From: Plantago ovata
Lineage: Eukaryota; Streptophyta; Magnoliopsida; Lamiales; Plantaginaceae
Reading direction: 5' to 3'
Assembly: GCA_028274465.1 (NCBI GenBank)
Contig: CM051458.1
Coordinates: 78,450,085-78,514,084, forward strand
Length of the DNA: 64,000 bases
Positions within the stretch are counted from its first letter, which is position 1. The number at the start of each line of letters is the position of its first letter. The position numbers and the translations under genes are program-made. Below, in pieces: positions 62,795 through 64,000 of this stretch. A model generated the notes under the pieces. The model was not told the origin of the DNA. It saw only the letters and a list, made by a program, of their open reading frames with translations, and searched no databases.

Positions 62795-62900
62795 AGTACT
62801 CACTATGTAGTCCAGTGGTAGGGAAATCATTCCACCACACACATGACTCGGGTTCGAATACCATTATCCCTGAATAGTAGGATACTTTATTCTTTTATCC
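62795..62900 (+). repeat. tRNA-like sequence, probably a SINE head
   Basis: TAGTCCAGTGG (62808-62818) fits a pol III A box and GGTTCGAATACC (62851-62862) fits a B box, 43 bases apart. No convincing acceptor stem is seen, so a tRNA-derived SINE or tRNA pseudogene is more likely than a functional tRNA. Confidence 0.45.
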
Positions 62901-63437
62901 CTAAATGATATTCATGATGGTGATATAGCATACATATGCATTATTCCCACAAAACCTAGAAAATTAATTATTTGTTGTAAAATAGTTATACTTCAAATTA
63001 ATATTAACATGTGAGTGTTTTATGTAATCTGTATATTGGAACAATTATAATATGTCTTAATACAAATGTTATTGTATAAATTCATTTAAACCACAAACCA
63101 TAAAGAATGCTCTAAGAAACTTTAACCAACGACACACTACTCCACAAATCAAATGTTATTATGCTCGAGGGAAACTACACAACAAAAAGCACCTTCCCCC
63201 TAAAAAATTGCACAGAAGTTGCTCTTTACATGGGGCAGATCCAGCCCATGGATGGGGTGGGCTTCAGCCCGTGGTGTCCCGGAAAAATTGAAAAAATCCC
63301 AAATAATAATTATGTGGTTAAAAGGCATTTAGATACTATATTAAATTTTTAATTTGATTTCTATATAAGATGTTGCTAAGTGATATAATCTAATTTATTT
63401 TATCTCCATTGTATTAGGTTCAATATCTTAGTACTAC
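62901..63437. other. Unassigned AT-rich sequence
   Basis: No supported gene. A GC-richer stretch (63235-63285) has CAGCCCATGGATGGGGTGGGCTTCAG-like self-complementarity, of unknown meaning. Confidence 0.4.
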
Positions 63438-63464
63438 AAAAAAAAAAAAAAAAAAAAAAAAAAA
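63438..63464. repeat. Poly(A) run of 27
   Basis: 27 A bases immediately before LINE coding sequence; it may be the tail of another retroposed sequence. Confidence 0.85.
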
Positions 63465-63476
63465 GACCAAAAAAAG

Positions 63477-64000
63477 ATGTTTCCTGGGGTGTCTGATCAT
63501 GCTCCATTGAGGGTGAGTCAGTTAATCACGTCTAGACAGAAAAAAGATGTTTTAGGTTACTAAATTGTTTGACTGAAATGGAGGACTTTGGTTCTATTGT
63601 TCAGGCTGGTTGGAGGTTGCGTATGGATGGTACTTCCCAGGAGGTCCTTTGGAAAAATTTAAAAATCTGCAATTTCTATTTAGGGGATGCACTAGAAGAG
63701 TGACTGGCCTGCCTATAAAGATCCAGGTTGCCCGGGAAAAGTTGGAAGTTGCACAGCAAGATCTCCTAAATGATAAATTTAATGAAGAACTGATTAAGAA
63801 ATCTAAAGAGTGTAAAGCTGAATTGGGGAAATGGAATGAGTTAGAAGAGAAGGTTTTGAGACAGAAAGCTAAAATTGATTGGCTTCAACTTGGTGACAGT
63901 ACTTCTGCTTATTAACATGCGGCAATTAGGGAGAAAAACTGCAATATTGGTATCTCTGAGTTGTTAAGGTTGGATGGTAGAATGACTACTTTGGATTCTG
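63477..64000 (+). pseudogene. LINE (L1-type) ORF2 fragment, endonuclease end to pre-RT region
   Basis: The frame at 63477 gives FPGVSDHAPL, the C-terminal SDH motif of an APE-type endonuclease. It is followed, in shifted frames, by a region with REKLEVAQQDLL and KIDWLQLGDSTSAY (63610-63915), which matches the WLQLGD-type connector preceding the RT of plant L1 elements. At least two frameshifts and stops. The RT domain would be to the right of the window. Confidence 0.8.

Noticed and set aside
62795..62900. Functional tRNA gene
   Set aside because: A and B boxes present, but I cannot pair a proper acceptor and anticodon stem.

Overview
The window is plant nuclear DNA made almost entirely of nested LTR retrotransposons. 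Supporting signs are Ty1/copia and Ty3/gypsy polyproteins, initiator-Met and Asp-type primer sites, LTRs of 1.1-2.1 kb, 5-bp target duplications, a LINE fragment and long (TA)n tracts. The organism is a eudicot. The unusual extra ORF of the copia element at 40-61 kb reminds me of proteins common in asterids (Lamiales), but that is a weak, memory-based guess. I see no intact host gene, CRISPR array or organelle segment.

Layout, using my own labels. Copia-A (+): 1-8290, with a near-intact gag-pol at 2000-5938 and a 3' LTR at 6232-8290. It lies inside Gypsy-B (+), whose 3' half and LTR end at 20023. A run of exactly 100 N (9592-9691) separates two overlapping versions of this same segment: 1717-9591 matches 9692-about 17587 end to end. 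This is most simply an unmerged contig overlap or two haplotypes rather than two insertions. Gypsy-B sits in the 3' LTR of Copia-C (-), 20024-40334. Copia-C also carries Copia-D (-), 24677-34845, target duplication AAAAG, and a solo gypsy LTR, 36989-38230, target duplication TACCA, which splits its primer-binding site. Copia-C is inserted in the integrase of Copia-F (+), a SIRE-like element that resumes at 40335. A second insertion in Copia-F, Gypsy-E (-), occupies 40823-48840 (target duplication AGTTA). Copia-F then continues with reverse transcriptase/RNase H to 51188, a hairpin-rich spacer with a promoter-like TATA box, a long extra ORF (52268 to about 56842), an interruption (56843 to about 59800), and its probable 3' LTR (60115-61228).

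61229-64000 is older DNA outside the nest. It holds a striking array of short palindromes (about 61830-62240), a tRNA-like SINE-type sequence (about 62795-62900), a poly(A) run and a LINE fragment reaching the window edge.

Relative age follows from nesting and LTR divergence: Copia-F is oldest, then Copia-C and Gypsy-E (LTR pairs roughly 2% apart by eye), then the insertions inside Copia-C. Copia-D stands out. Its two 1941-bp LTRs are almost identical although its gag-pol is wrecked, which suggests a defective element moved by another element's proteins. Recurrent structured RNA/DNA motifs (GC hairpins in leaders and LTRs, tandem GGGTAGGCGGC units, CCTATTC hairpins before gypsy polypurine tracts, TTGCTGA hairpins in Copia-F) are the least explained content.
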